A DNA stretch of 64,000 bases from Nitrososphaerota archaeon (GCA_016200045.1 JACQFN010000021.1:1-64000), one strand, 5' to 3'; counted from the first letter of the stretch, positions 19,380-28,679 are shown. Notes: a model not told the origin generated them from the sequence alone. A program made the numbers and translations.

Positions 19380-20597
19380 ATGCCAATCAGAATCGGACTG
19401 ATCGGCAAGACGAACGCCGGGAAGACCACCCTCTTCAATTCGATGACATTGCTGTCGGGCCAGGTGTCGAACTACCCGTTCACGACGAAGACCCCCGAGA
19501 CCGGCGTGGCGAGCGTGCTGACGCTTTGCGTCCACAAGGAGTTCGGGGTACAGGACACGCCTGGGAACTCGAAGTGCGACGACGGCTGGAGGTTCGTCCC
19601 GGTTGAGATTACCGACCTTCCCGGCCTGATCAAAGGTGCCTGGATGGGGAAGGGGCTCGGGAACCAGTTCCTCAGCGTCGCTGCCCAGTCCGACGCTCTC
19701 CTCCACGTGGTAGACGCATCTGGTAGCGTCGACAGGGACGGCAGGATTTCAGACCCAGGGACCGGGGACCCGACCGCCGACCTTGCTGACGTGGAACTCG
19801 AGCTGGTCCTCTGGTACACCAAGCTGTTCACGCAGAACCTGCCGAAGATTTCGAAGCTCTCCAAGACGCCGGGGTACGGGGTTCCCACTGCTGTCGCAGA
19901 GGTGATGCACGGGATAGGAGTGAGGAAGGAGCACGTCATACTGGCGCTCAACGAGTCGATGCTGGGGGACAAGCCGTTCGACACGTGGACGGAGAAGGAG
20001 GCACAGGCGTTCTGCTGGTCCCTCAGAGAGTTCTCGAAGCCGACGCTGGTGATCGCCAACAAGATGGACCTGCCGTACGCTGCGGAGAACTTCCGGAAGC
20101 TTCGGGAGAAGTTCAAGGGGCTCATAGTTGTTCCGACGAGCGGAGAAGCCGAGCTGAGCCTGAGGAGGGCAGAGTCCAGGGGCCTGATCAAATACGTCCC
20201 AGGGGAGGAGAGGTTCGAAATCCTGAAGCCGCAGGACCTGAACGACGCGCAGCGGAGTGCCCTGGCCTACATCCGCAGGAAGGTGTTCGGGGAATACCTG
20301 AGGACCGGCGTCCAGTTCGCCCTGAACATATCGGTCTTCAAGCTGCTGAAGATGAACGCGATCTACCCGGTCGCCGACCCGGAGAAGCTGATGGACAAGC
20401 ACGGACACGTGCTTCCCGATGTGTACCTGATGCCGACTGGCTCGACCGTGGAGGAGCTCGCGGGGGCGATACATTCAGACCTCGCAAAGGGAATGGTGTA
20501 CGCGGTGGACGTCAGGTCTGGTATACACCTCCCGACCAACTACGTCCTCAGGGACAGGGACGTCCTCTCTATAGTCTCGACCGCGAAGAGAAGCTAA
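19380..20597 (+). CDS. OBG-type GTPase (YchF/OLA1-like) with C-terminal TGS domain
   Basis: GLIGKTNAGKTTLFNSMT, DLPGLIKGAWMGKGLGNQFL, NKMD, C-terminal TGS-like region. Confidence 0.9.
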   Translation: MPIRIGLIGKTNAGKTTLFNSMTLLSGQVSNYPFTTKTPETGVASVLTLCVHKEFGVQDTPGNSKCDDGWRFVPVEITDLPGLIKGAWMGKGLGNQFLSVAAQSDALLHVVDASGSVDRDGRISDPGTGDPTADLADVELELVLWYTKLFTQNLPKISKLSKTPGYGVPTAVAEVMHGIGVRKEHVILALNESMLGDKPFDTWTEKEAQAFCWSLREFSKPTLVIANKMDLPYAAENFRKLREKFKGLIVVPTSGEAELSLRRAESRGLIKYVPGEERFEILKPQDLNDAQRSALAYIRRKVFGEYLRTGVQFALNISVFKLLKMNAIYPVADPEKLMDKHGHVLPDVYLMPTGSTVEELAGAIHSDLAKGMVYAVDVRSGIHLPTNYVLRDRDVLSIVSTAKRS

Positions 20598-20599
20598 GG

Positions 20600-21580
20600 A
20601 TGTCCTTCCGCGGTGCCACCCTGTCCGACCTCGAACTGAGATACCCCTTCGCCCCGAGGTCGAGGAAGTTCTTCGAGGCAATACCTGTGGAGGAGGGTCT
20701 CTCCAGCAGGGAGGTCCTGAACCAAACTCAGGGGAGGCTGATGAGCGCGCTGGGGAGGAAGAGGTACGAGTCTCACATGTCGGAGCTGATCGAGTTCTCG
20801 AGCTTCTTCGCTGCCGCGCTCGTAGCTGGGCAGGACGGGTACCTGAACTCGAAGTTCTCGAAGAGCGAAGCAGAGAGGGCTAGAGGGTTCTTCGTCAAGG
20901 AAGGGAAGAACGAGAAAGCCACGGTGATGTCGGAGTGTTTTGGTGTGGTCTTCTCGGCGGTGGAAGGCGGGGATGGCGAAGCCGAGTATTCCGTGCCCTT
21001 CGAGGGCTACCTGGCGCTTGTCTCGAAGAACGAACTGTCGAAGTCGCCTGTGTGGAAGCTCTCCAGGCAAGCGCTCGGGAACGGGACGGTCTTTCTGAGC
21101 GACAACCTGCTCAACGACCTCTTCGCTGCGTGCGCACAAGCCACTATCGCAGAGGGAGCCAGGAAGCTGCGGAGGGCCAAGTTCCCGCGGCAGCTGGCCG
21201 GGGTGAGGGATTCAGTTTTGGAGTTCGTCCCGGCCCCAAGGCCGAGGACGGGCAAGAGCTACGGCTATGTTGATGACCTGCTGAAACATCCCGTCACAGA
21301 CGGCAGGCACAGGTTGGTCTGGCTGGTCCTCGCACCGTACATGGTCAACGTGAAGAACCTCGAGAACGAAGAGGCGGTCGAAAGGATAAGAGGTTTCGTA
21401 GCGTTCGGAGGAGAGACTCGGGAAATGAAACGCTTCATAGAATACAACGTCCGGAGGGCGCGGAGGAACGGGCTCCTCCCTCCTACGCTCCCGACCCTCA
21501 AGGCAGAGCATCCCGACCTCTACAACCTCCTGCCGAAGGAGGTCCTGGCAGTAGAGGCCGCGCAGAAGCCTCCTAGGTAG
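20600..21580 (+). CDS. Probable DNA primase large subunit (PriL-like) with PriX-like C-terminus; listed ORF start at 19985 is an artefact
   Basis: LELRYPFAPRSRKFFEAIP N-terminus; C-terminal LLKHPVTDGRHRLVWLVLAPYMVNVKNLENEEAVERIRGFV. Confidence 0.6.
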   Translation: MSFRGATLSDLELRYPFAPRSRKFFEAIPVEEGLSSREVLNQTQGRLMSALGRKRYESHMSELIEFSSFFAAALVAGQDGYLNSKFSKSEAERARGFFVKEGKNEKATVMSECFGVVFSAVEGGDGEAEYSVPFEGYLALVSKNELSKSPVWKLSRQALGNGTVFLSDNLLNDLFAACAQATIAEGARKLRRAKFPRQLAGVRDSVLEFVPAPRPRTGKSYGYVDDLLKHPVTDGRHRLVWLVLAPYMVNVKNLENEEAVERIRGFVAFGGETREMKRFIEYNVRRARRNGLLPPTLPTLKAEHPDLYNLLPKEVLAVEAAQKPPR

Positions 21581-21653
21581 GCGCGCCGAACCAGAATTTC
21601 GTACGCCTGTTCGAAAGCGTTGGATTATCCTCCAGTCGCGTAGGTCTCGGGGT

Positions 21654-21932
21654 ATGATGTCTACCATCGTCCTCGCAGCGCTTGGCGGCGCGGCCGCGAC
21701 CGCCGCCACGGCAGTGGCCACAGGAGACGCATCCGCAGTGGCCGGGGCAGCGCATGTAGTCCCTCCGGGGCTGCATGTCGCTCTGTCTCAGGTCTTGAGC
21801 ACCGCGCACGCCTTCGACGTGTTGAAGGAGCACCTGGCCCTCTACGCACAGGCAGGGGGCGCCGGGACCGCTACGGTGGGCGGAGCGGCCGTCGCGGTCA
21901 GGCACGGCCTCCACTTCGGGCTTGGGAAGTAG
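21654..21932 (+). CDS. Ala/Gly-rich small protein
   Basis: ORF only, low-complexity composition. Confidence 0.3.
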   Translation: MMSTIVLAALGGAAATAATAVATGDASAVAGAAHVVPPGLHVALSQVLSTAHAFDVLKEHLALYAQAGGAGTATVGGAAVAVRHGLHFGLGK

Positions 21933-21994
21933 GCCAAGCCCCCAATTTTTCTTCCCCCCGAAACAATAGATACCCGAAAGCTCGCGAGCTTTCG

Positions 21995-22828
21995 GTGAAG
22001 CTCAAGAAATTCGCGAAGACTGGCGTCGCAGTCTCCGAAATAGGGATGGGGACGTACTACGACCCGCCATGGATCGCGGCGGGATTCTTCGGATGGAAGA
22101 GGGGAGCGAAGGCGAAGGTCGAGGCGATTACAGCCGGATTTGACTCTGGCATGACTCTCGTTGACACCGCAGAGATCTATCAGTCAGAGGCCTTGGTGGC
22201 GAGGGCGACGCGGGGAAGGAAGCGTGAGGATTTGTTCGTCGCCTCTAAGGTATGGTCGACCCATCTGCGCAGGGACGACCTGATCAGGGCATTCGAGAAG
22301 AGCTTGAAGCGACTTGAGACGACGTACATCGACCTGTACCAGGTCCATTGGCCCAACCCCGGGGTGCCCATCCGGGAAACGATGGAAGCAATGGACCACC
22401 TTGTCAGCCAGGGCAAGCTCCGCCATGTCGGGGTCAGCAACTTCAGCCGACAGCAGCTGGAGGAAGCAAATTCATCACTTCCAAAGTCGCAGCTCAGCTC
22501 CGTCCAGCTCAGCTACAGCCTGATGCAGAGGAGGGCGGAGAGGGATATTCTCCCCTACTGTGACAGAGAGGGAATTGCTTTCCTTGCGTACTACCCACTG
22601 GCCCACGGAAGACTGGTCTCAGACCATAGGCTTGACGCGGCTGCTGCGCGGAACAACAAGTCGAAGAGCCAGGTGGCACTGAGATGGCTCGCGGAGAAGG
22701 AGAACGTCTTTCCCATCCCGAGGGCCTCGAGACCTCTCCACGTCCTGGAGGATGCTGGCGCTTCAGGGTGGGAACTTTCGGAGACGGACGCGGCTGAGCT
22801 GGACGCCGCTTTCAGGACATTGATTTAA
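21995..22828 (+). CDS. Aldo/keto reductase
   Basis: AKR motifs GMTLVDTAEIYQSE, DLYQVHWPNPGVPIRETMEAMDHLV, GVSNFS. Confidence 0.93.
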   Translation: MKLKKFAKTGVAVSEIGMGTYYDPPWIAAGFFGWKRGAKAKVEAITAGFDSGMTLVDTAEIYQSEALVARATRGRKREDLFVASKVWSTHLRRDDLIRAFEKSLKRLETTYIDLYQVHWPNPGVPIRETMEAMDHLVSQGKLRHVGVSNFSRQQLEEANSSLPKSQLSSVQLSYSLMQRRAERDILPYCDREGIAFLAYYPLAHGRLVSDHRLDAAAARNNKSKSQVALRWLAEKENVFPIPRASRPLHVLEDAGASGWELSETDAAELDAAFRTLI

Positions 22829-22846
22829 ATCGGCTCTTGCCTGAAG

Positions 22847-22889
22847 GTATGGCAAGGCGGGTGAGTGACCTCCACCCGATCCGCCATAC
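22847..22889 (+). promoter_or_regulatory. Leader hairpin upstream of transporter/QueC-like operon
   Basis: gtatggc-aag-gcgggtg...cacccga-tcc-gccatac: 7-bp outer helix, symmetric internal loop, 6-bp inner helix. Confidence 0.55.
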
Positions 22890-23635
22890 AAATCCCGGTG
22901 TTGGAGGGAGTGGAATTAGAAAACAACAGTCAAGGAAAGACCATATTGTTGGAGAAATCCGACTTGGTTTCTTTGGAGTCGAGTAATAAGACTAGGAGAT
23001 TGGCATTGGTCGCAGTCCTCACTGCCCTCTATGTAGCCGCGAACTCCGTTCCAATTGACGCCTTCATAGGCGGAGCAGGTTTCATCACGGCAGGAATAAT
23101 TATACTCCCAGTAATAGCAAGACTTGTCCGCCCCGTCGAATCTCTCGTCGTTGCGATTGCAGCCCCACTGGGGCTGTACGTATTCCAACTTTCGGTCATT
23201 CCCATCTTTGGTTTCTATGGCATGCTAATTCCTTCGATAGCGATTGTACTAGGCTCTCTTGGTTTCTACAAGTCGCCCCTTGTCCCGGCGGCGTATGTTG
23301 CCTTCGGCGCAATCTGGTATGTCCTGTTCTCAGGTGGAACTCTGGTCTGGTTGATCCCATATTTCCTTGTCTTAGCGATGGTTGGGGTCAATCAAATCCA
23401 GCGATTCACGTCGGGGTCCAGAACTGAAGTGGTTTACTTCTGTCTCCTGGTCACAATGTGCGAGCAAGTCACCATGAACATTGGGTCGATCAGTCTGCTC
23501 CAACTCCCCGGGAACCTATGGACCCTGATTGCGCCGTTCATGTTCATTGAAAGGACCGTCGCGGTAGTCGGGAGTTCCTCGGTCTTGGCAGCTCTTATCA
23601 GGGTTAGGACAACATTGAGGATTGGGCGAATCTGA
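22865..23635 (+). CDS. Multi-pass membrane protein, possible queuosine-precursor/ECF-type transporter (start probably downstream of hairpin)
   Basis: About six hydrophobic segments; operonic with QueC-like gene. Confidence 0.6.
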   Translation: MTSTRSAIQIPVLEGVELENNSQGKTILLEKSDLVSLESSNKTRRLALVAVLTALYVAANSVPIDAFIGGAGFITAGIIILPVIARLVRPVESLVVAIAAPLGLYVFQLSVIPIFGFYGMLIPSIAIVLGSLGFYKSPLVPAAYVAFGAIWYVLFSGGTLVWLIPYFLVLAMVGVNQIQRFTSGSRTEVVYFCLLVTMCEQVTMNIGSISLLQLPGNLWTLIAPFMFIERTVAVVGSSSVLAALIRVRTTLRIGRI

Positions 23636-23923
23636 TTGTGTAGAGCCACGATTCTATGCTGTTTCAGATGTATGGATTGGTTCAACAAGGAATCGGTACA
23701 GTCCTGCAAGACCTGTGGAGATTGGAAGTGTCCTCATTGTGGAGGTTGTCTTTGCGACCTCACTATCCCTGAGAAGAAGATCGCCATTGCGTATATGGCG
23801 ACATACGAGAACCTGCTGAATGATCTTACCGGTTCTTCATACGACTTCAGTAGGCATCGAAGAGTCATGAGGGAAATCAAAGTGAAACCCGGAATCGTGA
23901 CCCCGGAAGGAGTTCCGAAGTGA
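23636..23923 (+). CDS. Cys-rich small protein
   Basis: CCFRCMDWFNKESVQSCKTCGDWKCPHCGGCLC; sits between transporter and QueC-like gene. Confidence 0.7.
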   Translation: MCRATILCCFRCMDWFNKESVQSCKTCGDWKCPHCGGCLCDLTIPEKKIAIAYMATYENLLNDLTGSSYDFSRHRRVMREIKVKPGIVTPEGVPK

Positions 23924-24663
23924 GAGGAAGAAACGCCATCGACATGATTTCTGGAGGGGTCGATTCAGTAACAACGGCCTATTACGTCAACAAGACGATG
24001 AAGCCGAAAAACCAACTGCTAATATTCTGTGATTACAAACAGAGGACGTACCCCTATGAAGAGTTTTGCATCAGGCAGGTTTCCAAGGACCTGGGCGTCC
24101 CTCTGAAGATAGTCGACCTGAGATGGCTGGGCGACATCAGTACTTCTGTCCTCACTCATCCCGAGAAGGAGATAGCCGAAACGAAGGAGGAAGACCTCTG
24201 GGATTCCAAGAAGGCGAAGCGGCGGATTCTGAAGTGGTGGGACCCATGCCGAAATGCGATCCTTCTTCTTGTCGGACTGTCGCACGCCGAGTCATCCTAC
24301 ATCTCGAAAGGAGACAGGTACGATGTGTTCATCGGAATAAGGAGGGAGACTCCGGTGGCCATGAAAGACAACACCCCGGAGTTCCTGGAGGAGGTCAATC
24401 GTCTTGCGGAACAGGCCACTCATCACGGGGGATACAGGCTCCTGGCTCCGCTGATTACCTACGACAAAGACAAGGTAGTAAAACTGGGCGAAGAATTGGG
24501 GGTCCCGTGGGAGTACACCTACAGCTGCTATGCGGGACACGGGTTCAGGAATGTCAAGGGGAGGAGGCTCCCCGTCCATTGCGGGCTCTGTTCGAACTGC
24601 AGGAGGAGAAGGCTGGCGTTCAGGAGCGCCGGGGTACCAGACCCCTCGGTCTACGCCGCCTAG
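23920..24663 (+). CDS. queC: QueC-like 7-cyano-7-deazaguanine synthase
   Basis: SGGVDSVTTAYY PP-loop and C-terminal HCGLCSNCRRRRLAF zinc motif. Confidence 0.75.
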   Translation: MRGRNAIDMISGGVDSVTTAYYVNKTMKPKNQLLIFCDYKQRTYPYEEFCIRQVSKDLGVPLKIVDLRWLGDISTSVLTHPEKEIAETKEEDLWDSKKAKRRILKWWDPCRNAILLLVGLSHAESSYISKGDRYDVFIGIRRETPVAMKDNTPEFLEEVNRLAEQATHHGGYRLLAPLITYDKDKVVKLGEELGVPWEYTYSCYAGHGFRNVKGRRLPVHCGLCSNCRRRRLAFRSAGVPDPSVYAA

Positions 24664-24742
24664 GACAGGCAAAGAATCGGGGGCACTTTTGCCCCGATGA
24701 GACAGTCTGAGCCTCCTACTTCAAATAGGCCAAACGTCTGCT

Positions 24743-27094
24743 GTGTGTCGTCGTTTGCAGCCACAGTTCTCAGCGAAGCTTGAAGCCACCACCTGGGACC
24801 CGAAGCTGGAATCTGAGATGAGACAGACATGGGAAATAGAAAGAAATTTCGAGTTTAAGCCGAAGACCAGCAAGAAAAGCAACTTCGTTATGGACACGCC
24901 GCCTCCCTACCCATCGGGGAAGCCCTGGCATCCAGGGGCCCTCACCCAGTATTCCCAGATAGACATGGTAGCTCGGGCAGCGAGGATGAGGGGCCTGCAG
25001 GTGCTCTATCCGGTGGGAATCGACAGGAACGGCCTACCGGTGGAAATCTTCGCCGAAAGGAAGTACAGGGTACAGATGCGCAAGACCCCCCGGGAGGAGT
25101 TCATCAACCTCTGCAAGCACGCCCTCGACGACCTGGAGGCGTACATGGTGGGCCTCCTGAAGACGGTCGGGATATCGGGAGACTTCCAGAACAAGTACCG
25201 TACCGACTCCGAAGAGTATCGAAAACTGACGCAGTGGTCGTTCATCGAGCTCTGGAAGAAAGGTCTTGTCTATCTGGCGAACAGGCCAAACAACTACTGC
25301 ATAGACTGCAACACGACAATCGCGGACGCCGAGATAGAATACGAGGAGCTTCCGACCTTCTTAGTGACCAACAGGTTCAGGGTGAAGGGGATGAAAAGCG
25401 AACTCCTGGTCGCGACGACCAGGCCGGAACTCATGTCCGCGTGCCAGATGGTGGTCGTCAATCCCGCGGACGCGCGATACAGGAAGTTCATTGGGAAAAC
25501 GGCGATTGTCCCAATCTACAACAAAGAAGTGCCAATACGGGGCCACAAGAGCGTCGACCCGAAGTACGGGAGCGGAGCCGTGATGGTCTGCAGCTACGGG
25601 GACTACAACGACGTTCTCCTGTTCCGGGAGTTCAGGCTCAAGGAAGTCGTGGCAATCGACCTGGACGGGAAGATGAGCGGGGCCGCCGGGAAGTACGCGG
25701 GAATCGCAATCAAAGACGCCCGCTCCCAGATCATCCAGGACCTGGAAGAGATGGGGCTCGCGGCCAAGGTAGAGCAGATCCAGCACAGGACTCCTCTCTG
25801 TGAACGGAGCCGCACTCCAATCGAAATCGTGCCGATGGAGGAGTACTACCTCAAGCAGCTGGAGTTCAAGACGGCGGTCCGCAAGATGGCCAGGGGCATC
25901 AAATTCCACCCTGAAATGCACCGCCAGATACTTCTCGACTGGATCGATGTCCTGACGACGGATTATCCCATATCCCGGAGGAGGTACTATTCGACTGAAA
26001 TCCCGGTCTGGTACTGCACCAAGTGCGGCACCCCTCACCTTCCGAAGCCGGGCAAGTACTACAGGCCGTGGAGGGACGAGGCACCGTTCAAACGCTGCAA
26101 GAAATGCGGGAACACCAGGTTCGTCGGGGAAACCAGGACCTTCGACACATGGATGGACTCGAGCCTCTCTCCGCTCTTCATAACCAAGGCGATGAAGAAC
26201 CGCCAGTTTCACTCTTTGACGTTCCCGACGACGCTCCGCGTCCAGGGAAAGGAGATAGTCAGGACGTGGCTCTACTACACTCTCCTGAAATCGTACCAGC
26301 TCACCGGCAAGGTTCCGTTCAAGCACGCGTGGATAGGGGGCCTCGGCCAGGACTCCCAGGGGAGGGCGATGCGGAAGAGCCTGGGGAACTTCGTGGACCC
26401 CGAGCCGGTCCTGGCGAGGTTCGGCGCCGACGCCTTCAGGTTCTGGGGTGCGTCTGAGGCTGGCCTGGGTTTCGACTTCCGGTTCAGCGAAGATAGAATC
26501 GCCGGTGCTGGGAAGTTCCTGAACAAGCTCTGGAACACCAGCCGGTTTATCAGTTCCTTCCCGCAGGCTGAGGCGCCTGAGCTGACCTGGACTGACAAGT
26601 GGATGCTCAACGAGCTCGGGAAGCTGATTCAGGAGTGCGTCGGAGCCTACGAGGAATTCGATTCATTCACTGTGGCCACGAAGGTCCGGGAATTCCTGTG
26701 GAACGTCTTCGCGTCCAACTACCTCGAGATGGCGAAGGGGAGAGCGTACGGGGACGGGGCGACGAAGGGAGAGCAGGAGGCAGCCTGGTACACGCTGCAT
26801 GAAGTGGTCAGATGCCTGCTCCTCCTTCTCGCGCCCATCTCTCCGTACATGACCGACTACGTCTGGAGGCGCATCTACGGGACAGGCAGCATACACCTGG
26901 AAATGTTCCCGAAGCCGAAGCGCTTCGACGTCAGCGAGAGGGTTAGCCAGAGTATACTGGGATTCAACGCGCAGGTCTGGAAGACCAAGAAAGACAAGGG
27001 ACTGGCCCTAAAAGATTCAATCACGACGAAGATCCCGGCAAACCTGAAGCAGTTCGAGAAGGACCTCGTCCGGATGCACCATATCACAAAGTAG
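24743..27094 (+). CDS. valS: Valyl-tRNA synthetase
   Basis: PPPYPSGKPWHPGALTQYSQIDMVARAARMRG...GIDRNGLPVEI, editing-domain ATTRPEL, MRKSLGN. Confidence 0.85.
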   Translation: MCRRLQPQFSAKLEATTWDPKLESEMRQTWEIERNFEFKPKTSKKSNFVMDTPPPYPSGKPWHPGALTQYSQIDMVARAARMRGLQVLYPVGIDRNGLPVEIFAERKYRVQMRKTPREEFINLCKHALDDLEAYMVGLLKTVGISGDFQNKYRTDSEEYRKLTQWSFIELWKKGLVYLANRPNNYCIDCNTTIADAEIEYEELPTFLVTNRFRVKGMKSELLVATTRPELMSACQMVVVNPADARYRKFIGKTAIVPIYNKEVPIRGHKSVDPKYGSGAVMVCSYGDYNDVLLFREFRLKEVVAIDLDGKMSGAAGKYAGIAIKDARSQIIQDLEEMGLAAKVEQIQHRTPLCERSRTPIEIVPMEEYYLKQLEFKTAVRKMARGIKFHPEMHRQILLDWIDVLTTDYPISRRRYYSTEIPVWYCTKCGTPHLPKPGKYYRPWRDEAPFKRCKKCGNTRFVGETRTFDTWMDSSLSPLFITKAMKNRQFHSLTFPTTLRVQGKEIVRTWLYYTLLKSYQLTGKVPFKHAWIGGLGQDSQGRAMRKSLGNFVDPEPVLARFGADAFRFWGASEAGLGFDFRFSEDRIAGAGKFLNKLWNTSRFISSFPQAEAPELTWTDKWMLNELGKLIQECVGAYEEFDSFTVATKVREFLWNVFASNYLEMAKGRAYGDGATKGEQEAAWYTLHEVVRCLLLLLAPISPYMTDYVWRRIYGTGSIHLEMFPKPKRFDVSERVSQSILGFNAQVWKTKKDKGLALKDSITTKIPANLKQFEKDLVRMHHITK

Positions 27095-27169
27095 TCAACT
27101 TATTCAGATGTCGAACTCGACATATTCAGATGCCGAGTTTATATAGCGAACGTTGCTTCGGTCTTCTGA

Positions 27170-27292
27170 ATGCAGTCCGTACTTGTCTCGCAGAAATGCA
27201 TCTGGTGCAACCGGAGGATTGACCCGACGAACAGCCTCGAGCTGGCCTACCAGACCTGCTCTGACTGTCTGGTCCCCCTACCGACAGAGTAG
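27170..27292 (+). CDS. 40-aa zinc-ribbon-like microprotein (missing from ORF track)
   Basis: MQSVLVSQKCIWCNRRIDPTNSLELAYQTCSDCLVPLPTE; TATA-like tttatata about 30 bp upstream of ATG. Confidence 0.65.
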   Translation: MQSVLVSQKCIWCNRRIDPTNSLELAYQTCSDCLVPLPTE

Positions 27293-28131
27293 CCGTCCTG
27301 GCCCTCCGAGATTTGTACGTACTCTGAATCGGAGAATCTGACGGACACGGACGCCGCGTTCTCTTCGGTGTGCGCGATTTTCGCGGACTTCGGAATCGCC
27401 ACCACGGCTTCGCTGCGCGTCACCCAGTTGAGCATTAGCTGGGCAGTGGTCATCCCATACTTGTCTTGCAGCTTCTTTGGAATCTTCACGCCGGAGATGT
27501 CTCCTCTCGCAAGAGGAGTGTAAGCGATCAGGGTGACCTTCTCCCGCTCGCAGTACGGCAGAACCTCCGTTTCCGCCCCGCGGTTGAGCAACGAATACTC
27601 GACTTGGTTTGATGCGAGTTCGTTCTTCCTCAATACGGCCCGCGCCTCTTCCGTCTCCCCGACTCCAAAGTTGCTGACCCCGATATAGCGGACCTTCCCC
27701 TCCTCGACCAGCTTCTCCATGGCCCCCATCGTTTCCCGGATGGGCACCCCGGGGTTGGGCCAATGGACCTGGTACAGGTCGATGTAAGATGTTCCGAGTC
27801 TCCGCAGACTGTTCTGACAGGCTGCAGCTACGTCCCCGGCCCGAAGATGCCCCGCGGAGACCTTCGTCGCTACGAACACGTTGTTTCGTTCGCCCTTGAT
27901 CACTTCGCCGACCACCTCCTCAGCCTTCCCGCCCGCATAGATTTCAGCAGTGTCAATCAGATTCATCCCGAGGTCCAGTCCTCTCCTGAGGACCTTGACT
28001 TCTTCAGCCCGCTCAGACGGCTGCCTGAATGTCCCCATCCTCCAAGTTCCCATTCCGATAGTGGACACACCTTCTCTCCTGTCCGGCCGAGCCTGTGGTA
28101 TTCCATGACCCACCCGGGTCCGATGAACCAC
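27247..28131 (-). CDS. Aldo/keto reductase (paralog of 21995-22828)
   Basis: AKR motifs GMNLIDTAEIYAGGKAEE, YIDLYQVHWPNPGVPIRETM, GVSNF. Confidence 0.92.
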   Translation of the reverse strand: MVHRTRVGHGIPQARPDRREGVSTIGMGTWRMGTFRQPSERAEEVKVLRRGLDLGMNLIDTAEIYAGGKAEEVVGEVIKGERNNVFVATKVSAGHLRAGDVAAACQNSLRRLGTSYIDLYQVHWPNPGVPIRETMGAMEKLVEEGKVRYIGVSNFGVGETEEARAVLRKNELASNQVEYSLLNRGAETEVLPYCEREKVTLIAYTPLARGDISGVKIPKKLQDKYGMTTAQLMLNWVTRSEAVVAIPKSAKIAHTEENAASVSVRFSDSEYVQISEGQDGYSVGRGTRQSEQVW

Positions 28132-28146
28132 TTAGGGCTATCATGA

Positions 28147-28220
28147 AGCCACGGGTGAGATTTGGACTCACGACCGCCTGCTTACAAGGCAGGTGCTCTA
28201 CCAGGCTGAGCTACCGTGGC
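28147..28220 (-). tRNA. tRNA-Thr(TGT)
   Basis: Acceptor gccacgg/ccgtggc, anticodon arm cctgc-ctTGTaa-gcagg, T-arm intact. Confidence 0.93.
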
Positions 28221-28265
28221 GCGACTCAGAGCGCGACCCCGTTGGTTTATCACCTTTGTCCGGAG

Positions 28266-28679
28266 CTATGACCCGCTACTCTTGTCGAGGACATCGAATA
28301 TGTCGCTCGCCAGGGCGCGGAAATACGGGCCGTAGTCTTCGTCGCTGAACTTCGTGGTCTCGACCCGGCCCGTCTTCATGGCAATCTTGTAGCTGAGGAG
28401 ATGATAGCACAACTCGTCTCTGCCGCTGCGGACCTTGAAGTAGAAATGACTGCAGGAGCAGTAGGGTTTGTCTGGGTCGATGAACTCATCGCCAAGGGTC
28501 CCTACCACCGAGTGAATCTTTCTCCGGCTCGGAAGAAAAAATGCTTCCTTTACGCCTCCGGCGAGGACTGTTTCGAGGGCTTTCTCGAATTTCTTCCCGT
28601 ATTTTCCGTACTCGGCTACCTGGGCCTTTGGTGAGTCCTGAATATTGGTGCTCAACCTATCACCGGTCTGAGTCGACAT
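28266..28679 (-). CDS. SWIM zinc-finger domain protein
   Basis: YCSCSHFYFKVRSGRDELCYHLLSYKIA = CxCx(n)CxH. Confidence 0.82.
   Translation of the reverse strand: MSTQTGDRLSTNIQDSPKAQVAEYGKYGKKFEKALETVLAGGVKEAFFLPSRRKIHSVVGTLGDEFIDPDKPYCSCSHFYFKVRSGRDELCYHLLSYKIAMKTGRVETTKFSDEDYGPYFRALASDIFDVLDKSSGS

Noticed and set aside
19749-20474. 241-aa minus-strand ORF opposite the YchF-like GTPase
   Set aside because: Same antisense-shadow artefact.
19985-20599. N-terminal extension of the 531-aa ORF fused to the primase-like gene
   Set aside because: Overlaps the GTPase in another frame with Arg/Glu/Gly-rich shadow composition; the primase-like protein starts at ATG 20600.
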